Source: Deltaproteobacteria bacterium RIFOXYA12_FULL_61_11
Lineage (GTDB): Bacteria > Bdellovibrionota_F > JAHFAK01 > YA12-FULL-61-11
Direction of reading: 5' to 3'
DNA: 11,083 nt
Assembly (NCBI GenBank): GCA_001799195.1
Contig: MGSU01000120.1
Span: forward strand, 1-11,083
The notes beneath the pieces are model-generated. The model made no database searches. It was not told the DNA's origin and saw only the letters and a list, made by a program, of their open reading frames with translations. The stretch's first letter is position 1, and each line of letters begins with the position of its first letter. Made by a program: the position numbers and the translations under genes. Positions 1-7,052 of this stretch are shown here, one piece after another.

Positions 1-119
1 CCCCGTTCCTCCAGGGCGGAGCGAAATTGATGCTCAAGTTCGCCCACATGTCCACGACGAAACCCATCCCGCTGACTTGGTACCTCGACGACGTGGTCAT
101 CTTCGTCAAGGAACAATGA
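1..119 (+). CDS. C-terminal fragment of an unidentified protein, possibly ending in a beta-sandwich binding domain
   Basis: An open frame enters from the left edge and ends at TGA 117-119, giving 38 residues; the start lies outside the window. The last residues read TWYLDDVVIFVKEQ. An aromatic-rich strand followed by a LDDV-type motif close to the C-terminus is common at the end of jelly-roll carbohydrate-binding or similar beta-sandwich domains, where the acidic pair often sits in the last strand. That is a resemblance, not an identification. The gene converges on the M28-like lipoprotein gene, with 160 bp between the two stops. The frame could also be chance coding, but the sensible composition and clean stop argue for a real gene end. 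Confidence 0.5.
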   Translation, partial: PFLQGGAKLMLKFAHMSTTKPIPLTWYLDDVVIFVKEQ

Positions 120-279
120 CCCTCTCTCCCCTCTTCGGCTTCCGTCTCTCCCTCTAATCCCTCACCGCGATTCGCGACAAGCTCCTCCTTCTTCGGGACA
201 TCACCCTGATCTCAGCAGCCAACTGTTCGTGGACGAAGGCCTGGTAGGGGAGTGGTACGTTGGGGAGGAGAAATAAGGC
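120..279. other. Convergent intergenic region, no clear element
   Basis: These 160 bp lie between two converging stops. Two very short inverted repeats occur (CGCGA/TCGCG at 166-176 and TTCGT/ACGAA at 226-237), but their loops are 1-2 bases and neither is followed by a T-run on either strand, so I do not call a terminator. A stop-free plus-strand frame runs 76-276 and ends in protein-like sequence (LFVDEGLVGEWYVGEEK), but it has no ATG and no ribosome site. Confidence 0.5.
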
Positions 280-1209
280 TCAGCGCAAGCCGTGGAGGAC
301 GTGCAGGACCACCGTACCGACCTGTTCCAAGCTGGTGGCGCTGACCTTGTCGAGCGTGTCCTCGAGAGTATGCCACGCGGGATAGTCGAAATCGATGAGG
401 TCGATGCATTTCACACCCGCCCGGTTGAGCGGCAGGTGATCGTCCATGATGCTGTGCCGCACGGTAGCATGAAAGGTGGTGAAGCCCAGCTCGCGGGCCG
501 TGTTCCAGACCAATTCCACGAGTTCGGGTGCGTAGTGGACGGACCAGCGTTCTTGGTAGATCTGGAGGTCTGCGTCGCCGATCATGTCCAGGAGGATACC
601 GAAGCGGTAGTCCGAGGCCTGCAATTGACCCGCGTAGACGTTGCTCCCGAGGAACATGTCTTTGGCACTCGGGCCATGGTCCTCGCCATCGAAGAACACC
701 AATTCGATGGGTATTGGAGGAGGCGCTGCCGCAAAGGTGCGGGCGAGTTCGAGCAGGACCGCGACCCCCGAGGCCCCGTCGTTGGCACCGTCGATGGGTT
801 GGTTCCTGTGGGCCGGGTCCGGATCCTGGTCTGCCCAGGGTCGGCTGTCGAAATGGGCTGCCAACAACACCCTCGGTGCTCGGGGTGGCTCGGCTTTCGG
901 CCAGAAGGCGACCAGGTTGGTGAAGGTTAGATCCTCGTTGTGGACCTCCAGGGTGAAGGGGCGCCGTTCTACACTCAAACCGCAGCCGAGCAGGTGATCC
1001 TCGTAGTAATCGAGCGCGGCAGCGTGGCCGGGGCGGCCGGTGAAGCGAGGCCCGAGTTCGACTTGCGCGGCGACATGCCGCAGCGCTTGTTGCCCGTCGA
1101 AGACCGGGAGTTTCACGCTGCTCGGCGTCGAACGTGGGCAACCGGTCAGGGCGAACAGAGCGGTCGTCACGGGTACCAAGTTACGGTAGAGCGCGGAGGT
1201 ATTCGGCAT
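280..1209 (-). CDS. M28-family zinc peptidase / glutaminyl-peptide cyclotransferase-like lipoprotein
   Basis: A 309-residue predicted lipoprotein. The N-terminus has a short hydrophobic stretch ending in the lipobox LTGC (residues 21-24), so the mature protein should be anchored by Cys24 outside the inner membrane. The rest fits the M28 fold shared by aminopeptidases and glutaminyl cyclases. AAHFDSR (117-123) carries His119 and Asp121; DGANDGASG (140-148) carries Asp144; FFDGEDHG (172-179) carries Glu176 and Asp177; LLDMIGDAD (206-214) follows; and WHTLEDTLDKVS (279-290) carries His280. By family comparison Asp144, Asp177 and His280 are the likely zinc ligands and Glu176 the catalytic acid. 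The closing DYPAWHT..DT.DK pattern favours the glutaminyl-cyclase-like branch, but cyclase and aminopeptidase activity cannot be told apart by eye. The ATG at 1209 is preceded by AAGGTGAG at short spacing. The gene start overlaps the end of the upstream lipoprotein gene by 29 bp, suggesting one transcript. Confidence 0.88.
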   Translation of the reverse strand: MPNTSALYRNLVPVTTALFALTGCPRSTPSSVKLPVFDGQQALRHVAAQVELGPRFTGRPGHAAALDYYEDHLLGCGLSVERRPFTLEVHNEDLTFTNLVAFWPKAEPPRAPRVLLAAHFDSRPWADQDPDPAHRNQPIDGANDGASGVAVLLELARTFAAAPPPIPIELVFFDGEDHGPSAKDMFLGSNVYAGQLQASDYRFGILLDMIGDADLQIYQERWSVHYAPELVELVWNTARELGFTTFHATVRHSIMDDHLPLNRAGVKCIDLIDFDYPAWHTLEDTLDKVSATSLEQVGTVVLHVLHGLR

Positions 1210-2299
1210 AACTCACCTTTTCAATGGCAGCAGCGATGCTCTCGAGCAAACCCGAGGGTTCACCCGTGAGGAGGGACCGAGCCTGGAGCAGGAGCAGGTC
1301 TTCTTCCTCGAAGCCGAGGAACCAGGAGGCAGCAGCTGTTGCACGCAAGCGTTCGAAGGATTGGATATCGATAGTATGAAGGAGTTCGAGACATGTCGTG
1401 CCCGATGGTTCAGGGGGTGAAGTCGGAGCCAGGAGGGTCAGGAAGCCGGGATGCTCGAGGTCGAGGACCTGCAGAAGCCGCGCCCCCGGAGCGCACCTCG
1501 GGGCAATGGAACGCAGGTGTGCGGCAAGCACGAGATGGGTTGGGCATTCGGGTGCAGGCAAGGCAGGGGCAACAAACTGTACCAAGGGCGTTCCCTCGTA
1601 TGTCCACGGATGAGTGAGGGGGGCGGCCTCCTCGGCCGTAGCTGAGAGATGGCGCTCGACCTGTGGTTCGGTGCGACACTCGAAGCTGGGCAGGGCTGCA
1701 TCGGCTCCCTCAGGACCGCGCAGCACCAGGAAGACGGTACGGGGATCGAGTTCGTTGACGTACCAACGCTGGAGAGCTCGGGCGAGCGTGGGAGGCCTGG
1801 GTTCACTCAGAGCGTGCGGGGCAGCCCCCTCTCCGAAAGTGTCGGTCCGGTAACGGTCGAAGACGCGTCTGCCGAGATCAGAGAGTACCTCGATGAGGTC
1901 CGAGGTCGGCACGATCAGGCGCACTGTCGTGGTGAAGGGACCCTGCATGGTTTCCAGGATAGGGGCTGGAGTTCCTTCGCGGGCGGAGAGTTGGGAGCGG
2001 AGATATTCGAGGAACAACGAGGTGCAAGGGATCCCTTCGAATTCGAGACGATGGGCTTTCCCTCGGGTATAGACGAAATAGAGGATGCTGAACGGGTGTT
2101 GGTGTGGTGTGAAGAACACGGAGAACGTCCGACGATATTCCACGAGCGGGGAGAGTTGCAAGGGTGCGTGATCGAGAGGAGGTGTTGTGGCCAACCGTTC
2201 GAGCCTCGCCGCCGGGGAGGGAACACAGGCCACAGCGGCGAACAACAATCCCAGGAGCGCGAGGACACTGGGCGGGAAGGTAGGTGGCAGATACTTCAT
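1181..2299 (-). CDS. Lipoprotein resembling an M16 (insulinase-type) peptidase with a lost active site
   Basis: The protein is 372 residues. The frame stays open upstream to 2521, but I chose ATG 2299 because it is followed at once by a signal peptide with a lipobox-like end (FAAVAC, Cys25), and because the longer version would run into the divergent gene. Weak SD: GAGAGG, about 10 bases upstream. Several stretches line up in order with a single-domain M16B protein: YFVYTRGK (74-81) with the strand before the M16 helix; LFLEY (95-99) at the place of the zinc motif HxxEH; EGTPAP (108-113) with the segment after it; WYVNELDPRTVFLVLRG (179-195) with the linker and strand opening the second half; and ARSLLTGEPSGLLESI (340-355) and AEYLRAL near the end. 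Both motif histidines are replaced (Leu95, Tyr99) while the glutamate (Glu98) stays, so hydrolysis is unlikely. The assignment is by pattern only; a novel lipoprotein is the alternative. It is first in an operon with the M28-like gene. Confidence 0.6.
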   Translation of the reverse strand: MKYLPPTFPPSVLALLGLLFAAVACVPSPAARLERLATTPPLDHAPLQLSPLVEYRRTFSVFFTPHQHPFSILYFVYTRGKAHRLEFEGIPCTSLFLEYLRSQLSAREGTPAPILETMQGPFTTTVRLIVPTSDLIEVLSDLGRRVFDRYRTDTFGEGAAPHALSEPRPPTLARALQRWYVNELDPRTVFLVLRGPEGADAALPSFECRTEPQVERHLSATAEEAAPLTHPWTYEGTPLVQFVAPALPAPECPTHLVLAAHLRSIAPRCAPGARLLQVLDLEHPGFLTLLAPTSPPEPSGTTCLELLHTIDIQSFERLRATAAASWFLGFEEEDLLLLQARSLLTGEPSGLLESIAAAIEKVSYAEYLRALP

Positions 2300-2303
2300 G
2301 GTT

Positions 2304-2335
2304 AGTATCTGCCTCTCATTCTTTTCGCTTGTCAA
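2304..2335 (-). promoter_or_regulatory. Candidate promoter for the lipoprotein pair
   Basis: Read on the minus strand, a perfect TTGACA (2335-2330) is followed after 20 bp by GATACT (2309-2304). The -35 is ideal, but the spacer is longer than the usual 16-18 bp, the -10 is only partial, and a start so near the ATG would leave almost no leader. A tentative call. Confidence 0.22.
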
Positions 2336-2356
2336 CTGGGAGTGATGTTTGATAAA
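2329..2356 (+). promoter_or_regulatory. Candidate promoter for the five-gene operon
   Basis: TTGTCA (2329-2334), 16 bp, then GATAAA (2351-2356) inside the AT-richest patch of the divergent region. This is a fair sigma-70-type match (5/6 and 4/6). It would give a leader of roughly 70 bases before ATG 2433. Its -35 overlaps the minus-strand TTGACA, since TTGTCAA and TTGACAA are the same DNA read on opposite strands, so the two promoters would compete for polymerase. Confidence 0.33.
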
Positions 2357-2394
2357 AGATTGATTCCTTTCAGGCCTTGTGCGGAGGAACGGCG

Positions 2395-2404
2395 CTGCCG
2401 GCAG
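2395..2404. promoter_or_regulatory. Short perfect palindrome in the operon leader
   Basis: CTGCCGGCAG is a perfect 10-bp palindrome 28 bp before the start codon of the receiver/cyclase gene and downstream of the candidate promoter. It could be a half-buried operator or a small RNA stem near the ribosome site. No second copy was seen in the intergenic region, and such palindromes arise by chance in GC-rich DNA. Confidence 0.15.
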
Positions 2405-2432
2405 GTGACATGGAGCAGGTGGCGAAGTGTAG

Positions 2433-4937
2433 ATGAGCGGTCCCTTCAAGGTCTTGATAGTCGACGATTCCAAGTCGGTGTGCGAGTTGCTGCACAAGCA
2501 ATTCCCCCCCGAACGCTTCACCGTGGTCGGGCACGCTCATGATGCCAACTCGGCTCTTGCGGCCATCAAGAAGCAACCCATCGATGTCGCCGTGCTCGAT
2601 ATCGTCCTGCCCCAGGCCTCAGGGATTACGGTTTTCAAAGAGATCGTTCGCATCTCGCCGGACACGCAGGTGATTCTGATAACCGACAAAGCGACCCCGG
2701 ATCTCATCCGTAAGTTGATGAGTCAACAAGCCCGCTATTTCCTGGTCAAACCGATCAAGCGGGAGGTCCTCCTCCTCACCATCCAACGTGCAATGGCCTT
2801 GCGCTCTATCGAGATCATCGCTCCACAGGTGCCGGAGCTGAATTTCTCTCCCCTCTGCGAAGACACCGCGAAGATGCCGCAGAATTATATCTCCCTCATG
2901 GACCGGAGCGAACTGATCACCAGGGCCTTTCAGCTCTTCGATAGTTACGAGGAAGGGGTCATCGAACAACTCCGGAAATTCGAGGGCGAGCGTGACACCA
3001 TCGAGGACAAAGCGATCAAGATCAGATCGCGACTCGAAGCCTCCGCTGGGCAACTCGCCAATCTGCGGTTCATCATTGAGAACCACGAGAAGAGTATCGA
3101 GGAACTCTCCAGAGAACGCAGGGCGAGGACCGAAACGGTCAAGCTCTTGATGGTGGAGAAAACCGCTCAAGAGCGGGAAATAGCCGAGCTGCTCAATCGT
3201 TATAAGACCCAGGAAGAGAACGTCGGCTATGCCAAGCTCAACCTGGACAAGCTCAAGATCCGTTTGATTGAGAAGATCAAGTACCGTGACCGAGTGCTAC
3301 CGCAGTTGGCGGGTCTGCAGCAAGAAGTGGAAAAGGTAGAGACAGAAGTCCTTTCGACCGGAAAGATCGTGCACGCGCTCGGGGACAAGATCAAGCTGGC
3401 TCGAGAACTCTTGGAGAAGATAGCCAACCAGCGGCATCGCCTCGATCACGAAACCCAACAGGGCAAGGAACGCGGCGTAGAGTTGCAGGTGAAACTCCGT
3501 GAGGCGGCCAAACAAGAAGTAAAACTCAGCGATGCTGCGGAGAAGAGTCGCAGGGGGTTGGAAGCCGCGGAAGGCAGAGTGAAGGATTTTATCATTAAAT
3601 TGGCCCCACAGCTCGACCAACAGCAAGCCTTCGACAACTTCCATACCTTGCACAACCTCTGTGAATTGCCACAGGGCATGCTTCCCAAACGCAATACCTT
3701 GCTACGAGAACTCATCGAAGCCAAGGAACGGCACGCTACCATTTCCGAACAATTGCGCCGGTTCATGGCTTCCTATACGCATTTGCGGGGGGAGAACGAG
3801 GCCTTGACCAACTCCTGCAACAGGATTGTCCAAAGTCGGCCGGTGTTGGACAGTAAGTTCAATGAACTACAGGGGCTCCTGAAAAACTTAGGGGAGAAGG
3901 CGAGCGCAGCGGAGAAGCACTATCGGGCTCTTTGTCAGCGAAGGGATGAACGCAAGGTCGATTACATGAAGCTCAAACAGAGCCAGACACACCTATTCGA
4001 AGAGCTCGACCGGTTGCGCGACGAGGTCGAGTTGGCCGAGAGTTCTCTCCGCACCTTCTTGATAAAGAAGGAAAGTCTCGAGAAAGACCTGACTCAAAAA
4101 GATAATTTATTCAACCAAGTCGAACGGCGTATCGTTGAGGCGACCAATGCCAACAGCCGGATCACCGAGAAAGTATCGGTGCAGCGCAGGGAGATAGAAA
4201 AAGCTCAGGCCGAGATCGCCTCCAAGGAGCAGGACCGCGGTCTACAACAGCAGGCCTTGGTCGAGATGGAGCGCATTCTCCAGCAACTCGAATTGAAACG
4301 GATCCAAGCTCTCTCGGCCGTCAACCGCTTTGCCGAGGCCAGGGGCTACTTCGGCCAGATCCGGGGACGTATCGAGCAACTCCTCCAGGAACGCTTCTGC
4401 CGCAAGGTCGCGATCATGGCCACCGACATCAAAGGCTCAACCTCCTACTTCGAGCGTTTCGGTGATATAGCCGGACGGAGAATGATAAAAACTCACAATG
4501 AGTTGCTTCATCCCTTGGTGCAGAAGTGTGGTCACATCTTCAAGACCAAAGGGGATTCCCTGTTCGCCTATTTCGAGCAGTCAAGAGACGCCCTGGATAT
4601 TGCCCTTGCCATCCAACGCACCCTCAGGAGTTACAATGCCCAGGCGCATCTCGATCCCGACCAGCGTATCCGGGTGCGCATCTATCTCCACTACGGGACC
4701 GCGATTCTCGAACAACGTCCCGAGGGCCTGGAGGTCTATGGAGACGTGGTCTACACCTCGATGAAGATCGAGGAAAAGGGTGGGGACCGGGCGGAAGTCA
4801 TTGTCGCCTCGCGGGATTTCTATGATCAATTCCTCGAGGATGAGGACTTGCTCTTCCGGGATTTCGGCAAGTTGGCGATCAGCAGCGAGGGGGAGGCGTT
4901 ACCCCTGTACGAACTGCTCTGGGAGGAAATGCCGTGA
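2433..4937 (+). CDS. Receiver / long coiled-coil / class III nucleotide cyclase-like signalling protein
   Basis: An 834-residue protein with no signal peptide or membrane segment, so cytosolic. Residues 5-125 form a response-regulator receiver with all key residues: acidic pair Asp11-Asp12, phospho-acceptor Asp56, Thr84 and Lys106. Residues about 165-650 are a nearly unbroken Glu/Lys/Arg/Leu/Gln-rich coiled coil, broken around 388-420 by a short proline- and aromatic-containing stretch. Residues 655-800 are a class III adenylate/guanylate cyclase domain: metal aspartates Asp665 (ATDIKGST) and Asp708 (KGDSLFA) and the ATP-type lysine Lys704 (FKTKGD) are present. In the usual dtVNxASR segment, however, the transition-state Asn is Tyr774 and the Arg is Lys778, and the second base-recognition position is Glu767 in place of Asp or Thr, so activity is doubtful. 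The start is ATG 2433 with AGGTGG ten bases upstream. The stop overlaps the ExbB start (GTGA). It heads the five-gene operon and may be a phosphorylation-controlled regulator of the motor subunits. Confidence 0.9.
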   Translation: MSGPFKVLIVDDSKSVCELLHKQFPPERFTVVGHAHDANSALAAIKKQPIDVAVLDIVLPQASGITVFKEIVRISPDTQVILITDKATPDLIRKLMSQQARYFLVKPIKREVLLLTIQRAMALRSIEIIAPQVPELNFSPLCEDTAKMPQNYISLMDRSELITRAFQLFDSYEEGVIEQLRKFEGERDTIEDKAIKIRSRLEASAGQLANLRFIIENHEKSIEELSRERRARTETVKLLMVEKTAQEREIAELLNRYKTQEENVGYAKLNLDKLKIRLIEKIKYRDRVLPQLAGLQQEVEKVETEVLSTGKIVHALGDKIKLARELLEKIANQRHRLDHETQQGKERGVELQVKLREAAKQEVKLSDAAEKSRRGLEAAEGRVKDFIIKLAPQLDQQQAFDNFHTLHNLCELPQGMLPKRNTLLRELIEAKERHATISEQLRRFMASYTHLRGENEALTNSCNRIVQSRPVLDSKFNELQGLLKNLGEKASAAEKHYRALCQRRDERKVDYMKLKQSQTHLFEELDRLRDEVELAESSLRTFLIKKESLEKDLTQKDNLFNQVERRIVEATNANSRITEKVSVQRREIEKAQAEIASKEQDRGLQQQALVEMERILQQLELKRIQALSAVNRFAEARGYFGQIRGRIEQLLQERFCRKVAIMATDIKGSTSYFERFGDIAGRRMIKTHNELLHPLVQKCGHIFKTKGDSLFAYFEQSRDALDIALAIQRTLRSYNAQAHLDPDQRIRVRIYLHYGTAILEQRPEGLEVYGDVVYTSMKIEEKGGDRAEVIVASRDFYDQFLEDEDLLFRDFGKLAISSEGEALPLYELLWEEMP

Positions 4938-5557
4938 TCGAAGGAGCCAACCTCTTCCAGTTCCTCGAGAAAGGCGGGCCGATCATGTATCCGCTGGGCC
5001 TCTGTTCGGTGCTGCTTCTCGGGATCGTGTTCGAACGCGCATGGTCCTTGCGGCTCCGGCGTATCCTGCCCACGCGCTTCCTCATAGAAGTTGATGATCT
5101 GGTGCGCCGTGGAAAATTGCCCGAGGCCTCGACCCTGTGCAAAACCAATGACTCTTCCATCGCCAGGATCTTCCTCGCCGGACTGCAGCATCCTACGCGG
5201 CCACGGGAATTGTGTCGGGAAGCTCTCGAGGCTGCCGGTCGCCAGGAGAGCGCGAAACTGCAGACCAATCTCGGGATACTGGCCGCGATCGCCTCGGTAT
5301 CACCTTTACTCGGTCTCCTCGGTACAGTCATGGGCTTGCTCCAGGTATTTCGCACTATCGAGGCCCATGGAGCCGGGAATACCAGTATTTTTGCGGGGGG
5401 CATCTACCAGGCTTTGATCACCACTGTGGTGGGCTTGATCATCGCTATTCCCGCTTTCCTGGTTACCAAGTACTTCGAGAGTAAAGTCGAGAGCTTGGTC
5501 AGGGAAATGGAGCGCGCGGGTTTGGAATTGCTCGACCTCTTGCGCGGAGAGTCCTGA
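4934..5557 (+). CDS. ExbB/TolQ/MotA-family proton-channel subunit
   Basis: A 207-residue inner-membrane protein starting at GTG 4934, overlapping the cyclase-like gene by 4 bases, with GGAGG at 4922-4926 as ribosome site. Three membrane helices fit the ExbB/TolQ plan: about 17-37, 112-138 and 160-181, with a large cytoplasmic loop between the first two and a charged cytoplasmic tail. The family signature SPLLGLLGTVMGLLQVF (123-139) and ALITTVVGLIIAIPA (160-174) are both clear; Thr131 and Thr163/164 match the polar residues that line the proton path in ExbB and TolQ. The family forms pentamers around an ExbD/TolR dimer and uses the proton gradient to drive TonB, TolA or gliding motors. None of those usual partners is encoded nearby, so which one it drives is unknown. 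Sequence alone does not separate ExbB from TolQ, so I give no symbol. Confidence 0.93.
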   Translation: MIEGANLFQFLEKGGPIMYPLGLCSVLLLGIVFERAWSLRLRRILPTRFLIEVDDLVRRGKLPEASTLCKTNDSSIARIFLAGLQHPTRPRELCREALEAAGRQESAKLQTNLGILAAIASVSPLLGLLGTVMGLLQVFRTIEAHGAGNTSIFAGGIYQALITTVVGLIIAIPAFLVTKYFESKVESLVREMERAGLELLDLLRGES

Positions 5558-5964
5558 TGCACTTCTCCGTGCTGAAGAAACAGAATGTCGAATTGGGAAT
5601 CACGCCTCTCATCGATGTGATTTTTACCTTGCTGGTGTTCCTGCTCATCTCCACCACCTTCGAACAACAGGGAGGGCTCGAGGTCGAATTGCCCGGGTCC
5701 AGCTTCAGCGAGACGGCGAGTCCGGTCGAACGCAGTACGGTGACGATCGATCGGAACGGGCATGTGTATCTCAATCGTCAACGGGTCGAACTCGATGGGC
5801 TCGTACTCGCTTTGCGTACTCTGAGCCGTACCTCTGCGGTAGTCCTCGAGGCCGATCGTGAGGTCAAGCACGGCCGCATCGTTGCGGTCATGGATGCAGT
5901 GCGCCGCAGTGGGATCAAGGCGGTTTCCATTGCCACGAAGACCGGGGGAATCCCGAAGCGCTAA
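5557..5964 (+). CDS. ExbD/TolR-family biopolymer transport protein
   Basis: A 135-residue protein with a short cytoplasmic N-terminus, one membrane helix (about 16-36) and a periplasmic domain. The helix carries the essential aspartate of the family, Asp20 (TPLIDVIFTLLVF), which takes up and releases protons inside the ExbB/TolQ ring. The periplasmic part has the normal ExbD end: VVLEADREVKHGRIVAVMD (95-113), then the GIKAVSIAT strand (119-127). Its ATG shares one base with the stop of the ExbB-like gene (TGATG), with GGAGAG at 5546-5551, so the two are translationally coupled and should be made in fixed ratio. There is no OmpA-like peptidoglycan-binding domain, which rules out a MotB or ZorB type protein. 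Confidence 0.93.
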   Translation: MHFSVLKKQNVELGITPLIDVIFTLLVFLLISTTFEQQGGLEVELPGSSFSETASPVERSTVTIDRNGHVYLNRQRVELDGLVLALRTLSRTSAVVLEADREVKHGRIVAVMDAVRRSGIKAVSIATKTGGIPKR

Positions 5965-5981
5965 GACCTGGAGGAAAGACG

Positions 5982-7052
5982 ATGTACGCGATCATCATGG
6001 CTGGAGGGTATGGCACCAGGTTCTGGCCCAAGAGCAGGCGAAGTCTGCCCAAGCAATTTCTCGCGATCGGCACCCGCAGGACCTTGCTCCAGGAAACCTA
6101 TGACAGGTTGGCTCGCTTGCTTCCCTCCGACCACATTGTGGTGCTCACCAACGCGCTGCATGTACCCCTGGTGCGAGCCCAATTGCCGGAGTTGCCGGCC
6201 GCGAATTTGCTGGCCGAGCCCATGGTCCGCGACACCGCGCCGTGTATCCGCTTGGCCGCTGCCCTGGTCGCGGGGAGGGATTCGCGAGAGACCATGCTCA
6301 TCGTTCCCTCGGATCACGTTATCAGGGACCAGGAGGGTTTCGCGCGGGTGGTAACCGCCCTCGAAGCAGAATTGGTAAGAGAGGACGGTGCGGTGACCAT
6401 CGGTATCCCTCCGGACAGAGCTGAAACTGCCTATGGATACCTTGAGGTGGGTGAATTACTGGCGCATCATGCCGGGGTAGCTGTCCATCGTACCCTTCGC
6501 TTCACCGAGAAACCGGATTTGGCGACCGCCGAGCGATTCCTCTCTGGAGGCACCCATTGGTGGAACAGCGGGATGTTTGCTTGGCGGGTCGATACCTTGC
6601 TCGAAGCGTATGCTACCTGCTTGCCTGAAGTCGCAGCCTTAGCCGAGGGGCTGCAGGGGGAACTCGACGGTCCGAAGCGCGAGAGCGTGATCGAAGCCTT
6701 CTATCGCGAGGTGACCCCTATTTCGGTGGATTTCGGCCTCATGGAGCGCTATCCCCATCAACGCACGATCAAGGCCTGCTTCGACTGGAACGATGTCGGT
6801 GGTTGGGCAGCGGTCCCGGGGGAGGTGACCGGCAACAACCGGCTGATTTCCGGACACCTCTGTGACCTCGACGCTTCGGGTAACATCGTGGATATGGCCG
6901 AGCACCGCAAGGTTGTAGCTCTGCTGGGGGTTCACGACCTCGTCGTCGTGGATACCGCGGATGCTCTTCTGATCTGCCCGATCGGACGCAGCCAAGAGCT
7001 CAAAGCGTTACTCGGGAAATTGCGAGCCCAAGGAAGAGAGGACGTGCTATGA
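5982..7052 (+). CDS. manC: Mannose-1-phosphate guanylyltransferase (GDP-mannose pyrophosphorylase)
   Basis: A 356-residue cytosolic enzyme that joins mannose-1-phosphate and GTP to give GDP-mannose and pyrophosphate, the donor for mannose, fucose or rhamnose units in surface glycans. The nucleotidyltransferase signature AGGYGTRFWP..SR...PKQ covers residues 7-25. The further family motifs AEPMVRDTAPC (78-88), PSDH (109-112), FTEKPD (174-179), WNSGMF (194-199), SVDFGLMER (248-256) and DWNDVGGW (268-275) occur in the right order. The length matches the short form that has only the guanylyltransferase domain; the mannose-6-phosphate isomerase domain of the long bifunctional form is absent. Ribosome site GGAGG (5970-5974) lies seven bases before the ATG. 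The gene sits 17 bp after the ExbD-like gene and overlaps the next gene by 4 bases (ATGA). No glycosyltransferase or other sugar-nucleotide gene is near it, so its product may feed a pathway encoded elsewhere. Confidence 0.95.
   Translation: MYAIIMAGGYGTRFWPKSRRSLPKQFLAIGTRRTLLQETYDRLARLLPSDHIVVLTNALHVPLVRAQLPELPAANLLAEPMVRDTAPCIRLAAALVAGRDSRETMLIVPSDHVIRDQEGFARVVTALEAELVREDGAVTIGIPPDRAETAYGYLEVGELLAHHAGVAVHRTLRFTEKPDLATAERFLSGGTHWWNSGMFAWRVDTLLEAYATCLPEVAALAEGLQGELDGPKRESVIEAFYREVTPISVDFGLMERYPHQRTIKACFDWNDVGGWAAVPGEVTGNNRLISGHLCDLDASGNIVDMAEHRKVVALLGVHDLVVVDTADALLICPIGRSQELKALLGKLRAQGREDVL

Noticed and set aside
166-237. Possible terminators at the short inverted repeats 166-176 and 226-237
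   Set aside because: Stems of 4-5 bp with loops too small and no T-run on either strand.
292-930. Long plus-strand open frame of 212 codons opposite the M28-like gene
   Set aside because: It is the antisense shadow of a gene with clear catalytic motifs; its own translation has no recognisable motif.
2300-2521. Extension of the M16-like lipoprotein to an upstream ATG at 2521
   Set aside because: It would bury the signal peptide at residue 75 and overlap the divergent receiver gene; ATG 2299 gives a normal lipoprotein start.
4934-5964. Zorya-type antiphage system (ZorA/ZorB)
   Set aside because: The ExbB-like protein lacks the long cytoplasmic tail of ZorA, the ExbD-like protein lacks the OmpA-like domain of ZorB, and no helicase or nuclease gene follows.
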